In this document: in pieces, positions 25,055 to 31,825 of the stretch
How positions within the stretch are numbered: position 1 is the stretch's first letter
Layout of the letters: every line of letters begins with the position of its first letter
Origin: a virus
IMG/VR virus record: IMGVR_UViG_3300050821_003690
Span: 1 to 36,818 of that record
Direction: 5' to 3' (one strand)
DNA length: 36,818 bases
Program-made: the position numbers and the translations under genes
Notes under the pieces: model-generated
What the model was told of the DNA's origin: nothing
The model's database searches: none
Seen by the model: only the letters and a program-made list of their open reading frames with translations

Positions 25055-25068
25055 GCTATGTGCCGATT
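25055..25068 (+). repeat. GCTATGTGCCGATT motif, copy 4
   Basis: Exact copy of the 14-base consensus, 17 bp before the helicase ATG. A CGGCA just upstream (25047-25051) makes an imperfect dyad CGGCA...TGCCG. A protein bound here could block early transcription or translation. Confidence 0.8.
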
Positions 25069-25085
25069 AACCTGCGGAGCTTACG

Positions 25086-26282
25086 ATGAATAATAGAATA
25101 CAGGCAGTTAGAGACGCGCTAAACATTGAGCATTACGATATGGCTCAAAGTATTTTGGAAGATATGTATGAGAAGCGCGAAATTAGTCTTGAGCAGTTCA
25201 AGAAGGAAGCTTCCGCATTACCAGATTTTCTCAAAATGAAGTTGCCAAAGCCATCTTTGAAATTTACTCCAATCAAAATGATTAAGGTAGGTTTGCATAA
25301 TATGAGCCCAAGAGAGTTTATTTTAGAGCGTTTCGATATGGAGCGTAAGAACGTCATTTTATTATGTGGAGGATCGAACGCCGGTAAAACCATTTTTGCA
25401 CAATATTTAGCTTTGGCTGTAGCTAATAACCTTCCGCTATTCGGAAAGTTTTCTATAAATAATCCTGAGAAGGCTAAGAGGGTATTGCATATCGACTATG
25501 AACAGTCAGAAATTCAGACTCAAAGACGATATGAGCGATTAGCTGTGTCTCTTGGTTTATCATCGTTTTGCATTGATCGTATCAAACTGCCTTATAAACT
25601 TGATGATATGACTATTGCTAAAGATGAGATGAAGGCAGCATTGATTGAGTTAATGAATGGCTATGATATGGTAATGGTGGACAGTTTGCGCCAATCAATG
25701 CAATGCGATGAAAACAGTTCGCAAGTTAGTTATGTATTAGAGCTACTTAAGTCTTTGGCAGAAGTAACAAACACGGTGATGTTATTAATTCATCACAAGG
25801 GAAAGAACCCAAATAGTAATAATAAGGATCAAGGTCGTGGTTCAAGTGCCATCTATGCTGGTGTGGATATTGTCATTGATTTGGATGCTGATGAAGAGGG
25901 CAATATTACTTTGAAATGCCAAAAGAATCGAGATCAAATATATTTTTCATCACTCATCTATCGTATGCAAGACGGCGGCCAAAAGGTGGAAAATCAACGA
26001 TGTACTGAGATGTTGCAATTAATGTTAGTTGATGGAGAAGTGAGAAAAGACAATAGAATTGAAACAATTCTCAATTTCGTAACCAACGGACAAGAGATAA
26101 ACTATACTGATCTTTATGATCAAGCGGGCAAAGGAGATAAGGGGAAGTTTAAGGCTTTGATTGCAGATATGGTTCAACAAAAACTATTGATGGAGAAGCA
26201 GTTGGGAAAAGCGAGAATGTTTAGCATGGCTGAGAATGGATTAGCCTATTTGGCTTATGAGGTAAAATATGAAACAGATTAA
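25086..26282 (+). CDS. RepA/RecA-fold replicative helicase-type ATPase
   Basis: 398 residues, ATG at 25086 with CGGAG eight bases upstream. The core has Walker A GGSNAGKT (95-102), an acidic strand VLHIDYEQ (133-140), Walker B MVMVDS (195-200), a sensor strand MLLIHHKGK and a GRGSSAIYAGVD loop (250-261). This order is that of RepA-like hexameric helicases (AAA_25 class). The C-terminus, about residues 320-390, reads as a winged helix (VTNGQEINYTDLYDQAG then FKALIADMVQQKLLME). The first 60 residues are a helical domain. It is the first early gene beside the putative origin, so it probably opens the origin or loads host replisome parts. No phage primase or polymerase accompanies it. Confidence 0.85.
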   Translation: MNNRIQAVRDALNIEHYDMAQSILEDMYEKREISLEQFKKEASALPDFLKMKLPKPSLKFTPIKMIKVGLHNMSPREFILERFDMERKNVILLCGGSNAGKTIFAQYLALAVANNLPLFGKFSINNPEKAKRVLHIDYEQSEIQTQRRYERLAVSLGLSSFCIDRIKLPYKLDDMTIAKDEMKAALIELMNGYDMVMVDSLRQSMQCDENSSQVSYVLELLKSLAEVTNTVMLLIHHKGKNPNSNNKDQGRGSSAIYAGVDIVIDLDADEEGNITLKCQKNRDQIYFSSLIYRMQDGGQKVENQRCTEMLQLMLVDGEVRKDNRIETILNFVTNGQEINYTDLYDQAGKGDKGKFKALIADMVQQKLLMEKQLGKARMFSMAENGLAYLAYEVKYETD

Positions 26283-26496
26283 ATGCGATCATTGCGGAAA
26301 ATTATTAGATAGTGAGTTTGATTTAGTGATTTGGAATCTTGAAAATGGAGAGATCACAGAATTGTCTTTTAGACATGGCAACCGCAGGGGTTGCGACGAT
26401 AGGAACTTCATCTATTCCAGACACATTAAAGACGGCTATGATGTTTTATTAACGGACTGGGCAAATAGCTCATTCAACAAAGGAGATACAGAATGA
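26269..26496 (+). CDS. Small Cys-rich early protein
   Basis: 75 residues, starting inside the last 14 bases of the helicase gene. The N-terminal CDHCGK is a CxxC knuckle. A further Cys occurs in RRGCDDRN, so a zinc site with three or four ligands is possible. The remainder is mixed strand and helix (DLVIWNLENGEITELSF). It may adjust a host enzyme or bind nucleic acid. I do not recognise a family. Confidence 0.7.
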   Translation: MKQIKCDHCGKLLDSEFDLVIWNLENGEITELSFRHGNRRGCDDRNFIYSRHIKDGYDVLLTDWANSSFNKGDTE

Positions 26497-26738
26497 TTAG
26501 ATACTATATTCACGGAGATTATCATGAAACAAATAAAAACGTGATCTATTGTAAGCATTGTGATTATTTTGAGGAAAAAGCACATTTCTATGTGGCACAC
26601 CAACCCGCACACACATCGGATTATGCTTTGGCTATTTGGATGCTGAAACATTTTGAGATACGCAAAGAATATATGAAGGAGGATGGGATACCATCTTCAT
26701 ATTATCGTCCTGATAATGCACCAAATGCTTGGATGTGA
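26493..26738 (+). CDS. Small CxxC early protein
   Basis: 81 residues, overlapping the previous stop as ATGA, with AAAGGAG upstream. YCKHCDYFEEKAHFYVAH carries one CxxC pair and two His, a plausible zinc site. A helical region follows (YALAIWMLKHFEIRKEYM). Function unknown. Confidence 0.68.
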   Translation: MIRYYIHGDYHETNKNVIYCKHCDYFEEKAHFYVAHQPAHTSDYALAIWMLKHFEIRKEYMKEDGIPSSYYRPDNAPNAWM

Positions 26739-26743
26739 AGACT

Positions 26744-26857
26744 ATGCATGATTATTGTGATGAATGCCAACAATACGAAGAACTCATTGAGGTTTGGGAT
26801 GAGGATACTAATGAAGTTATGTATATATGCGAAGAATGTTATTTGGAGGATGAATGA
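26744..26857 (+). CDS. 37-residue double-CxxC miniprotein
   Basis: A short frame from ATG at 26744 to TGA at 26857, ending in an ATGA overlap with the next gene. It has two CxxC pairs, YCDECQ at residues 4-9 and ICEECY near the end, with a short acidic beta hairpin between. That is a complete four-cysteine zinc ribbon. The coupling to both neighbours and the full ligand set argue that it is real although very short. Confidence 0.7.
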   Translation: MHDYCDECQQYEELIEVWDEDTNEVMYICEECYLEDE

Positions 26858-27207
26858 AAAAAAATACGTGCCCACTTTGTAATAGAAAATGCAAACCAAT
26901 TGAAGAAGATCTGCTTGGCGAAGATTATGTAATGTGTCCTATTGGACATTATATCTACAATTATGCTGATTATCAAGGACATGCTCATTCATATAGATAT
27001 GTCATTGGAAAATATATTGTGTTTCACTATGAAGGTGATTTATTTCATACAGGCGATTATTCTCAACAACTAATAACAATTGAAAACTCAAATGATAAAA
27101 ATTCTGCTATTGAGTTTCGTAATATAGATTTTGAAGAGTTATTTGGAGTTAAATATGTTTCTCAATTAACTGAAAATAGAATTGCGCTTGTGAGGGTTTT
27201 TTCATGA
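26854..27207 (+). CDS. Cys-rich early protein, unknown
   Basis: 117 residues, ATG at 26854 preceded by TTGGAGGATGA. The start has CPLCNRKC, a third Cys follows at VMCPIGH, giving a likely zinc site. The middle is aromatic and beta-like (YADYQGHAHSYRYVIGKY). It probably belongs to the host-takeover set. It has no known relatives that I can name. Confidence 0.7.
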   Translation: MKKNTCPLCNRKCKPIEEDLLGEDYVMCPIGHYIYNYADYQGHAHSYRYVIGKYIVFHYEGDLFHTGDYSQQLITIENSNDKNSAIEFRNIDFEELFGVKYVSQLTENRIALVRVFS

Positions 27208-27845
27208 AAAAATGTGAATGTGGTGTTTGTAAAAGATGTAAACACAGGGTGCATCAAAAGAAATGGTATGATGCACATAAAGAGGAAGCCAAAAAATATC
27301 AGAGAACATATCAAAAAAAATATTATAAATCTCATAAAAAAGATAGATGTGAATACATGAGGGCGCGTTATCATGATAATCAAGAACGTATTCTTTTGAA
27401 TGCCAAAAATTGGAAGTGGCGCATAGAGGGAAAATATACAGAAGCCAAAAGGCTCGCATTAAAATATAGATTTTATCAACAATTTTTAATGCCACTTCAC
27501 TATCTACCCAACCAAGAAGAAGTTTATTTGCTCATGACCAAAATGATTGAATGTCCTACTTTAACAAAGAATCAGAGAAATATTCTTGTCATGTTCAGGG
27601 CCGGGCATGACGCCTTAACCATCGCCAAACTTACAAATAGACAGCAGACCACACTTTGTGGTGCCATTAATGGAGCGCAGGTCTACAAAGAAGACGGAGA
27701 GGTTCGTTTTTATGGCGGAATTGCAAAGAAAGTAATTTGGATTTGTCAAAATTTTCAAGCCAAAGATCCATATCTAAAAGCGCTCATTGAGGAATTGGAA
27801 GAAAAAAAATGTTCCATGCATTTGGGCAAGAAAATCTGCCAATAA
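27204..27845 (+). CDS. Zinc-finger plus helix-turn-helix protein, putative regulator
   Basis: 213 residues, overlapping the previous gene by ATGA, with GAGGG upstream. The N-terminus CECGVCKRCKHRVHQKKW is a zinc finger-like cluster, followed by a very basic helix. The central segment, about residues 118-155, reads as a helix-turn-helix (TKNQRNILVMFRAGHDALT then IAKLTNRQQTTLCGAI) like LuxR or sigma region 4 folds. It is the only sizeable DNA-binding candidate in the early block. It might switch on late transcription. The role is inference. Confidence 0.65.
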   Translation: MKKCECGVCKRCKHRVHQKKWYDAHKEEAKKYQRTYQKKYYKSHKKDRCEYMRARYHDNQERILLNAKNWKWRIEGKYTEAKRLALKYRFYQQFLMPLHYLPNQEEVYLLMTKMIECPTLTKNQRNILVMFRAGHDALTIAKLTNRQQTTLCGAINGAQVYKEDGEVRFYGGIAKKVIWICQNFQAKDPYLKALIEELEEKKCSMHLGKKICQ

Positions 27846-27890
27846 TCAGATATATAATTAGTATAACTGATAAAACCGAAAGAGTTATAA

Positions 27891-28046
27891 GTGAAATTTA
27901 CGAGACAGATAACATTCAAACTGACGGAAGAACAATTTGCCAAGTTGGAATCGTTCATAGATAAACTAAAGCTTCCATCAACAGTTGGTGCGGTATTGAG
28001 ACTATTAATTGATCAAATGAAGGAGACTGAAAATGACACAAAGTAA
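27891..28046 (+). CDS. Ribbon-helix-helix protein, GTG start
   Basis: 51 residues from GTG at 27891 to TAA at 28046. The strand FTRQITFKLTE and the two helices (EQFAKLESFIDKLK and PSTVGAVLRLLIDQM) give a textbook ribbon-helix-helix pattern, so this is a small dimeric DNA binder. No strong ribosome site precedes GTG. It overlaps the next gene by 14 bases. It is a second candidate for binding the 14-base repeats. Confidence 0.72.
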   Translation: MKFTRQITFKLTEEQFAKLESFIDKLKLPSTVGAVLRLLIDQMKETENDTK

Positions 28047-28332
28047 AGATGATTTACAAGCAAAATATAATGAGTTGTGCAGACAATTGGGAGTATTGCA
28101 ATTAAACAAGCAGCGCAATGTAAGAATCATTGATAAGCAAATTGCAGAATTAGTTGATCAATGCATGACGTTGGAAAAGGAAGCGGAGCATATGGATGCT
28201 ATTGAAAAGGCCACCCAAGAAGCAATTAATAAATTAAATAAGCCAATCAAAACCACATCTGTGACGGATGATGAAGATTTCGATGTAATATTTCCAGGTG
28301 CACGTGCAAATGAAAAGGCGCAAGGAAACTGA
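28033..28332 (+). CDS. Coiled-coil early protein
   Basis: 99 residues, ATG at 28033 with AAGGAG nine bases upstream. Residues 5-70 are continuous heptads (DDLQAKYNELCRQLGVLQ then IIDKQIAELVDQC). The tail is acidic and disordered. It is likely a dimerising adaptor of unknown partner. Confidence 0.72.
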   Translation: MTQSKDDLQAKYNELCRQLGVLQLNKQRNVRIIDKQIAELVDQCMTLEKEAEHMDAIEKATQEAINKLNKPIKTTSVTDDEDFDVIFPGARANEKAQGN

Positions 28333-28386
28333 AGAATAAAGAAGATGCAAGTCCCAATAACTTAACAACACAAATAGGAAACTGCA

Positions 28387-28557
28387 ATGACTTCTACAAA
28401 ATTTGATTACATAAATTCATACATCATAAAACAGTTGGATGATGAGATAAGGGAACTGAAGGAGAAAATGAAGAATTTGGAAAACAGGATGAGAGAGTTA
28501 GAAGTGTCGAACTTCTATGGCTCGGTAAAATCAGGGAGATCTCAATATGACCAATAA
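28387..28557 (+). CDS. 56-residue coiled-coil protein
   Basis: A short frame from ATG at 28387 to TAA at 28557. It is a leucine/methionine heptad helix (IIKQLDDEIRELKEKMKN then LENRMRELE) with a short polar tail. Its end overlaps the next gene by 11 bases, the habit of this operon. No strong ribosome site is visible, so confidence is moderate. Confidence 0.6.
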   Translation: MTSTKFDYINSYIIKQLDDEIRELKEKMKNLENRMRELEVSNFYGSVKSGRSQYDQ

Positions 28558-29086
28558 AAATAACGAACAATCGCCAAAGAGCGCCATCGATGATGAGAAG
28601 TTTTGCACGCCTGCTTATCAAGTAAAAATGATTGATGAAGCATTTGGTAGATTGGAAAAGAAGATAGATAGATTATTGGAATCCGCCAACCATCCATCGA
28701 TGCCAAGAATTAATGGAATACCTGTTGAATTAACTAAAGAGCAACTCAAACATTTGGATGACCTACCTCGTGAAATTAGATATGATGCAAAAGAGACATC
28801 GATGCCAAAAGAAGTCTATACATCAGAAGTTGTTAGCCAGTTCAATAGATATACTCCGCTATCATTTGCAATAGATCAGAAGATAAAAGATGATAATGCA
28901 ACTGGCGACCCTCATGGCGCCAAAATTAATCTATCTGAAGTAATTAGACATTTGAAAACATTAGAAGCTGGTGCACAGATTAAAACAATAGGTTTTGAAC
29001 CGTTATCAGTTTCAGATGAAATGAAATGTGAATTGCAGAAGGCGATTGAGATTCTTGAAAAACATAATAATGAGAATGGAAAATAA
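28547..29086 (+). CDS. Early protein, unknown
   Basis: 179 residues, ATG at 28547 with GGGAGA upstream. A helix region (AYQVKMIDEAFGRLEKKIDR) is followed by a central Pro/Lys-rich part and a C-terminal helical bundle (LSEVIRHLKTLEAGAQ then KCELQKAIEILEKHNN). It has no Cys cluster and no enzymatic motif. Function unknown. Confidence 0.72.
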   Translation: MTNKNNEQSPKSAIDDEKFCTPAYQVKMIDEAFGRLEKKIDRLLESANHPSMPRINGIPVELTKEQLKHLDDLPREIRYDAKETSMPKEVYTSEVVSQFNRYTPLSFAIDQKIKDDNATGDPHGAKINLSEVIRHLKTLEAGAQIKTIGFEPLSVSDEMKCELQKAIEILEKHNNENGK

Positions 29087-29269
29087 ATGAAACCAGAAAT
29101 AGATTTATCGTATGCAATAAGAATATTGACTTCTCATGCATTTCACGTAGCAAATAATACAGGCAAAGAACTATCAAGAGAACAGATACTGTCTATTGAT
29201 TTGGCTATTGGTCTCTTACAAGATCAGCAAACCGCATTAGAAAACTCGCAAAAGAAGGTATCGAAATGA
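29087..29269 (+). CDS. 60-residue helical protein
   Basis: ATG at 29087 directly follows the previous TAA, with ATGGAAAATAA as ribosome site. Two helices separated by a turn (SYAIRILTSHAFHVANNTG then REQILSIDLAIGLLQDQQ). It may be a small dimeric adaptor. Function unknown. Confidence 0.68.
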   Translation: MKPEIDLSYAIRILTSHAFHVANNTGKELSREQILSIDLAIGLLQDQQTALENSQKKVSK

Positions 29270-29487
29270 GTGATGTAGATGAACTTATGAATAAAGCAAT
29301 GGTTCAAATTTCAGCCGCTGCAAGTAATCCACCAGATTCAATATTGGTGGATCCAAGATTGCTTGAGATAACTAAATTGCAGTTTGAGAATGCAGAACTA
29401 AAAGCCAAGATTAAACGATTGCAAAAGAAGAATAAGAAGTTAATGGAAAAGAATACAGAATTGCGCCAAAATGAGAGTGAAAAATGA
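29266..29487 (+). CDS. Basic leucine-zipper-like protein
   Basis: 73 residues, ATG at 29266 overlapping the previous gene as ATGA, with AAGGTATCGAA upstream. The second half is a zipper of Leu/Ile with a very basic face (LQFENAELKAKIKRLQKKN and onward). It could bind nucleic acid or a host factor. Confidence 0.68.
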   Translation: MSDVDELMNKAMVQISAAASNPPDSILVDPRLLEITKLQFENAELKAKIKRLQKKNKKLMEKNTELRQNESEK

Positions 29488-29666
29488 TGAGTATTATTGA
29501 TTGGTTTAGAGAGCAAGTATATCTTAATAAGATGACCAAAATCCATTATGCACAATATAAAAATTGGCTGGTAGAAAATGGTAAAACACATACACCAGAA
29601 TTATCACATCAATTCTGGAAAGAAGAGATAGGGCCGCTATGGTCAAATGAAACGAATGGAGAATAA
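29484..29666 (+). CDS. 60-residue early protein
   Basis: ATG at 29484 overlaps the previous stop. The sequence is helical and Trp-rich (IDWFREQVYLNK, QYKNWLVENGK, QFWKEEIGPLW). Function unknown. Confidence 0.65.
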   Translation: MMSIIDWFREQVYLNKMTKIHYAQYKNWLVENGKTHTPELSHQFWKEEIGPLWSNETNGE

Positions 29667-29861
29667 ATGACTTGTAATAATTGTGAAGATAATGCGGTTG
29701 ATGTCTATAATGAAGAAAAGATAAAAGATTTGGCAGCATATTTAAAAACGCATTCGGTCAATGAATTTAAAGAGAGACTTTATATAAATATGTGCTCAAC
29801 ATGTAGATTGTCTATTTTGCACATGTGCGATAGAGCTGAAGAGCGAACGGAGAATAAATGA
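29667..29861 (+). CDS. Four-Cys zinc-knuckle miniprotein
   Basis: 64 residues, ATG directly after TAA, with GGAGAATAA upstream. CNNCEDN at residues 3-9 and CSTCRL at about 43-48 give two CxxC pairs separated by a helix. This is a full zinc-binding set. Confidence 0.7.
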   Translation: MTCNNCEDNAVDVYNEEKIKDLAAYLKTHSVNEFKERLYINMCSTCRLSILHMCDRAEERTENK

Positions 29862-30115
29862 TTTGTCTTTGCAACATCGATATAAAACCATTGTATGATG
29901 GATCTGTAAGTTGCCATAAATGTGAAATGTATTATCGAGAAGGTATTATCTCTGAAATAAGAACACATAATGCAGATTTAGAAAATAACATATTTTGGAA
30001 GAAACTAACGGCTGGCAAAGAAGAAAATGATTTTATCAGTTGGTATTATTATAGAGATAATGTTTATACTATAGATGAATGGGAAAGAGTAATTAAACTA
30101 AAGGCTTTCTTATGA
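29858..30115 (+). CDS. Cys-containing early protein
   Basis: 85 residues, overlapping as ATGA, with GGAGAATAA upstream in the same form as the gene before. CLCNID near the start and CHKCEMYY at about 19-26 make a zinc ribbon. The C-terminal half is Trp/Tyr/Lys-rich (NDFISWYYYRDNVYTIDEW). Confidence 0.68.
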   Translation: MICLCNIDIKPLYDGSVSCHKCEMYYREGIISEIRTHNADLENNIFWKKLTAGKEENDFISWYYYRDNVYTIDEWERVIKLKAFL

Positions 30116-30264
30116 CTCATCCATTTGTTATTTCCAATAAAGGAAAACTAATTAAAAATCATGATTTTGCGACCGTTTTAATAAAACTATATGATATACA
30201 AGTAGCAATCAATAATTTTCAGATTGCAGAAAGTTGCCCAAAAATCAATGAATCCACAAAATGA
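30112..30264 (+). CDS. 50-residue early protein
   Basis: A short frame from ATG at 30112, overlapping the previous stop as ATGA, to TGA at 30264. It overlaps the methyltransferase-like start by 17 bases. No motif is recognised. Support comes from the continuous overlap pattern of the operon. Confidence 0.5.
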   Translation: MTHPFVISNKGKLIKNHDFATVLIKLYDIQVAINNFQIAESCPKINESTK

Positions 30265-30766
30265 TATTGTTTTTACTGACATCAAATTTGCTAAACGTAT
30301 AATAGATTACTTCTCGCCTCAATTCAAACTTGGTGATAAGTTCTTTGATCCATGCAAAGGTTCCGATGGTTATTGCATTCACTCTGATAAAGAAGGTGGA
30401 GCTTTCTATAAGAACATGCCACAACCAAAACTATTCGCAGAACTAACTGAAGGTATCGATTGCATTTCTATTATCGAACCTATTCAATGGTCAATAACTA
30501 ACCCACCATTTTCTGCCAAAGCTTATCGTAAAGTAGCACAACATTGTGCTAAAATATCTGACAATGTGATATTCTTGGTAAGATTAGATGTAGCTTTAGG
30601 GGTTGGTGCAAGGATTAAAGATTTTACCAAAGAGAAGCTTGCATTGAAAGAGATTATAGTTTGCAGATATGAGGATGCAGGATTTGCTGCCAGAGGATTT
30701 ACACTTGGAGTTTTTCATTGGCAAAAGAACTATGTAGGTGATACTAAATGGACATATTGGGTTTGA
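30248..30766 (+). CDS. Orphan DNA adenine-methyltransferase-like protein
   Basis: 172 residues from ATG at 30248. A TTG further upstream is possible but less likely. Motif I appears as FFDPCKGSDGY (32-42) and the catalytic motif as TNPPFS (84-89), the usual signs of N6-adenine methyltransferases. The region after that is a normal Rossmann half (NVIFLVRLDVAL), but no target-recognition domain is seen and no restriction gene is adjacent. The length is short, so the enzyme may need a partner or may be a degenerate anti-restriction or regulatory methylase. No other phage gene nearby explains it. Confidence 0.75.
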   Translation: MNPQNDIVFTDIKFAKRIIDYFSPQFKLGDKFFDPCKGSDGYCIHSDKEGGAFYKNMPQPKLFAELTEGIDCISIIEPIQWSITNPPFSAKAYRKVAQHCAKISDNVIFLVRLDVALGVGARIKDFTKEKLALKEIIVCRYEDAGFAARGFTLGVFHWQKNYVGDTKWTYWV

Positions 30767-30785
30767 AGGGCGCTCTCGCGTAAGA

Positions 30786-30808
30786 GATCTATACTCCCCC
30801 TATAGATC
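30786..30808 (+). promoter_or_regulatory. Perfect 8-bp stem-loop after the methyltransferase gene
   Basis: GATCTATA (30786-30793) and TATAGATC (30801-30808) flank a CTCCCCC loop. It lies 20 bases after the gene's stop. It could be an operator or a weak terminator, but no T-run follows. Confidence 0.5.
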
Positions 30809-30862
30809 CCCCATCGTTTTGTCGAGATCCAGTTTGAAAATATCGGAAAAATTATCCGCCCC

Positions 30863-30916
30863 TTGACGGCGCCCCGATCGTCCCTAAGTTGCGAGGAGGC
30901 CAAGGAGGCCCGTCAA
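30863..30916 (+). promoter_or_regulatory. GC-rich leader with inverted repeat and duplicated AGGAGGCC
   Basis: TTGACGG (30863-30869) pairs with CCGTCAA (30910-30916), which ends just before the ATG at 30918. Between them AGGAGGCC occurs twice, nine bases apart, and the second copy gives a strong ribosome site nine bases before the ATG. Folding the arms could hide or expose that site. The stretch is much more GC-rich than its surroundings. Confidence 0.45.
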
Positions 30917-30917
30917 A

Positions 30918-31121
30918 ATGGAATGTGATTTTTGCCACTGTGTAAAATCTGATGTTGAAACTGTAGATAGTCCTCATTCATTATTTCTATTATGCCAATC
31001 TTGCTATGATCAAGAAGTTAAGATTCAAACTATGCTTAAAATATCTTGTCCTGAGATATTTTGCGATTGTGAAGAGTGTGATGAAGCTTGTTCTAATGAG
31101 AATTGTGAAGGTAAATCATGA
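30918..31121 (+). CDS. Cysteine-dense zinc protein
   Basis: 67 residues, ATG at 30918 with AGGAGG upstream. Cysteines cluster as CDFCHC (3-8), CQSC (26-29) and CDCEECDEACSNENC at the C-terminus, about ten in all. This could hold two or three zinc ions. It is the first gene after the GC-rich leader. Confidence 0.7.
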   Translation: MECDFCHCVKSDVETVDSPHSLFLLCQSCYDQEVKIQTMLKISCPEIFCDCEECDEACSNENCEGKS

Positions 31122-31432
31122 ATGATGTTGATATTTGGCAGATTGTTTCGATTGTATCTTTTTTGGCTGTATTTGTCGGAAGTTTTGTTATCGTGGCTTG
31201 TGTAATGGCCAAAGGATTTAGAGCTGCCGATGCATGGTTGAAAGCTCCAAAAACAATTCCTCCCACTAGAGAACCAATGGATCCAGAAATGAAATCGGCT
31301 CTTATATCAGCTGGAGTTACTGTGGGCTTCTGGAGTATTGTTTTTAGTATTGTATCCTTCCCTATAGCTATTATCCTATTATTTTTATCAGGCAATAATT
31401 GCAGTTGTGGTCATTGCCATAAGTGCTGTTAA
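31118..31432 (+). CDS. Two-helix membrane protein with Cys tail
   Basis: 104 residues, overlapping as ATGA. Two hydrophobic helices (about 7-32 and 62-92) suggest an inner-membrane hairpin. The C-terminus ends in CSCGHCHKCC, five cysteines within ten residues. It is the last early gene, and its stop overlaps that of the converging late gene. It may be a holin-like or host-envelope modifying protein. The Cys tail is unusual for a holin. Confidence 0.65.
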   Translation: MNDVDIWQIVSIVSFLAVFVGSFVIVACVMAKGFRAADAWLKAPKTIPPTREPMDPEMKSALISAGVTVGFWSIVFSIVSFPIAIILLFLSGNNCSCGHCHKCC

Positions 31433-31674
31433 TCGGATTGAGAATATCTATTTTTGGAATAGGGCAATTTGCCAAGATATTTATCTTTCAATATTTTGCT
31501 TTTCTGAAATGCCTCTTTCCAATGAACATTATTCTCCACTGTGGGATCGAATGAAAAAGGTTGTTTATTGGCCTCTGCTTGACATTTTGGGCAGGCAGAC
31601 TTTTCCTCATCTGGCCCCAATAACTCTTCAAAAATATTACCACAACCACATTCTAAATTAAATAATTTCAACAT
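31429..31674 (-). CDS. Zinc-ribbon (FmdB-like) small protein, last late gene
   Basis: 81 residues, ATG at 31674 with AGGAGAATGAG upstream. The N-terminal half (LECGCGNIFEELLG and CPKCQAEANK) has CxC and CxxC pairs like the short FmdB-type zinc ribbons. The C-terminal half is basic and disordered. It converges with the early block. Confidence 0.72.
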   Translation of the reverse strand: MLKLFNLECGCGNIFEELLGPDEEKSACPKCQAEANKQPFSFDPTVENNVHWKEAFQKSKILKDKYLGKLPYSKNRYSQSD

Positions 31675-31675
31675 C

Positions 31676-31825
31676 TCATTCTCCTAATTGTTTTTTCGGG
31701 TGACTCTTAAAATATTCTACTTCCCTAAGACGTTTCTCAGCCTCTTCCTTGGAATCATATGAGCCAAGATTCTTAGATCCGTCTTCCGATTTAACATGCC
31801 ACTTACTACCTTCATGTACTATCAT
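31676..31825 (-). CDS. 49-residue phage protein of the KWxVxSxDGSKxLGxYxSKEEAExR type
   Basis: ATG at 31825 overlaps the upstream stop, with AAAGGATCAAA as ribosome site, and TGA at 31676. The sequence SKWHVKSEDGSKNLGSY then DSKEEAEKRLREVEYFK matches a very common small phage protein. Its function is unknown. It is too short for most gene finders. Confidence 0.85.
   Translation of the reverse strand: MIVHEGSKWHVKSEDGSKNLGSYDSKEEAEKRLREVEYFKSHPKKQLGE

Larger units (their letters stand above)
24695..25085. other. Divergent control region and likely replication origin
   Basis: 391 bp without a supported gene separates the leftward and rightward blocks. It contains a leftward promoter, a 55-bp interrupted palindrome, four ATGTGCCG motifs, a 20-bp AT-rich palindrome and weak rightward promoter elements. 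A RepA-like helicase gene begins at its right edge. AT-rich palindromes and spaced repeats next to a helicase gene are usual for phage and plasmid origins. Origin function is inference. Confidence 0.6.
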
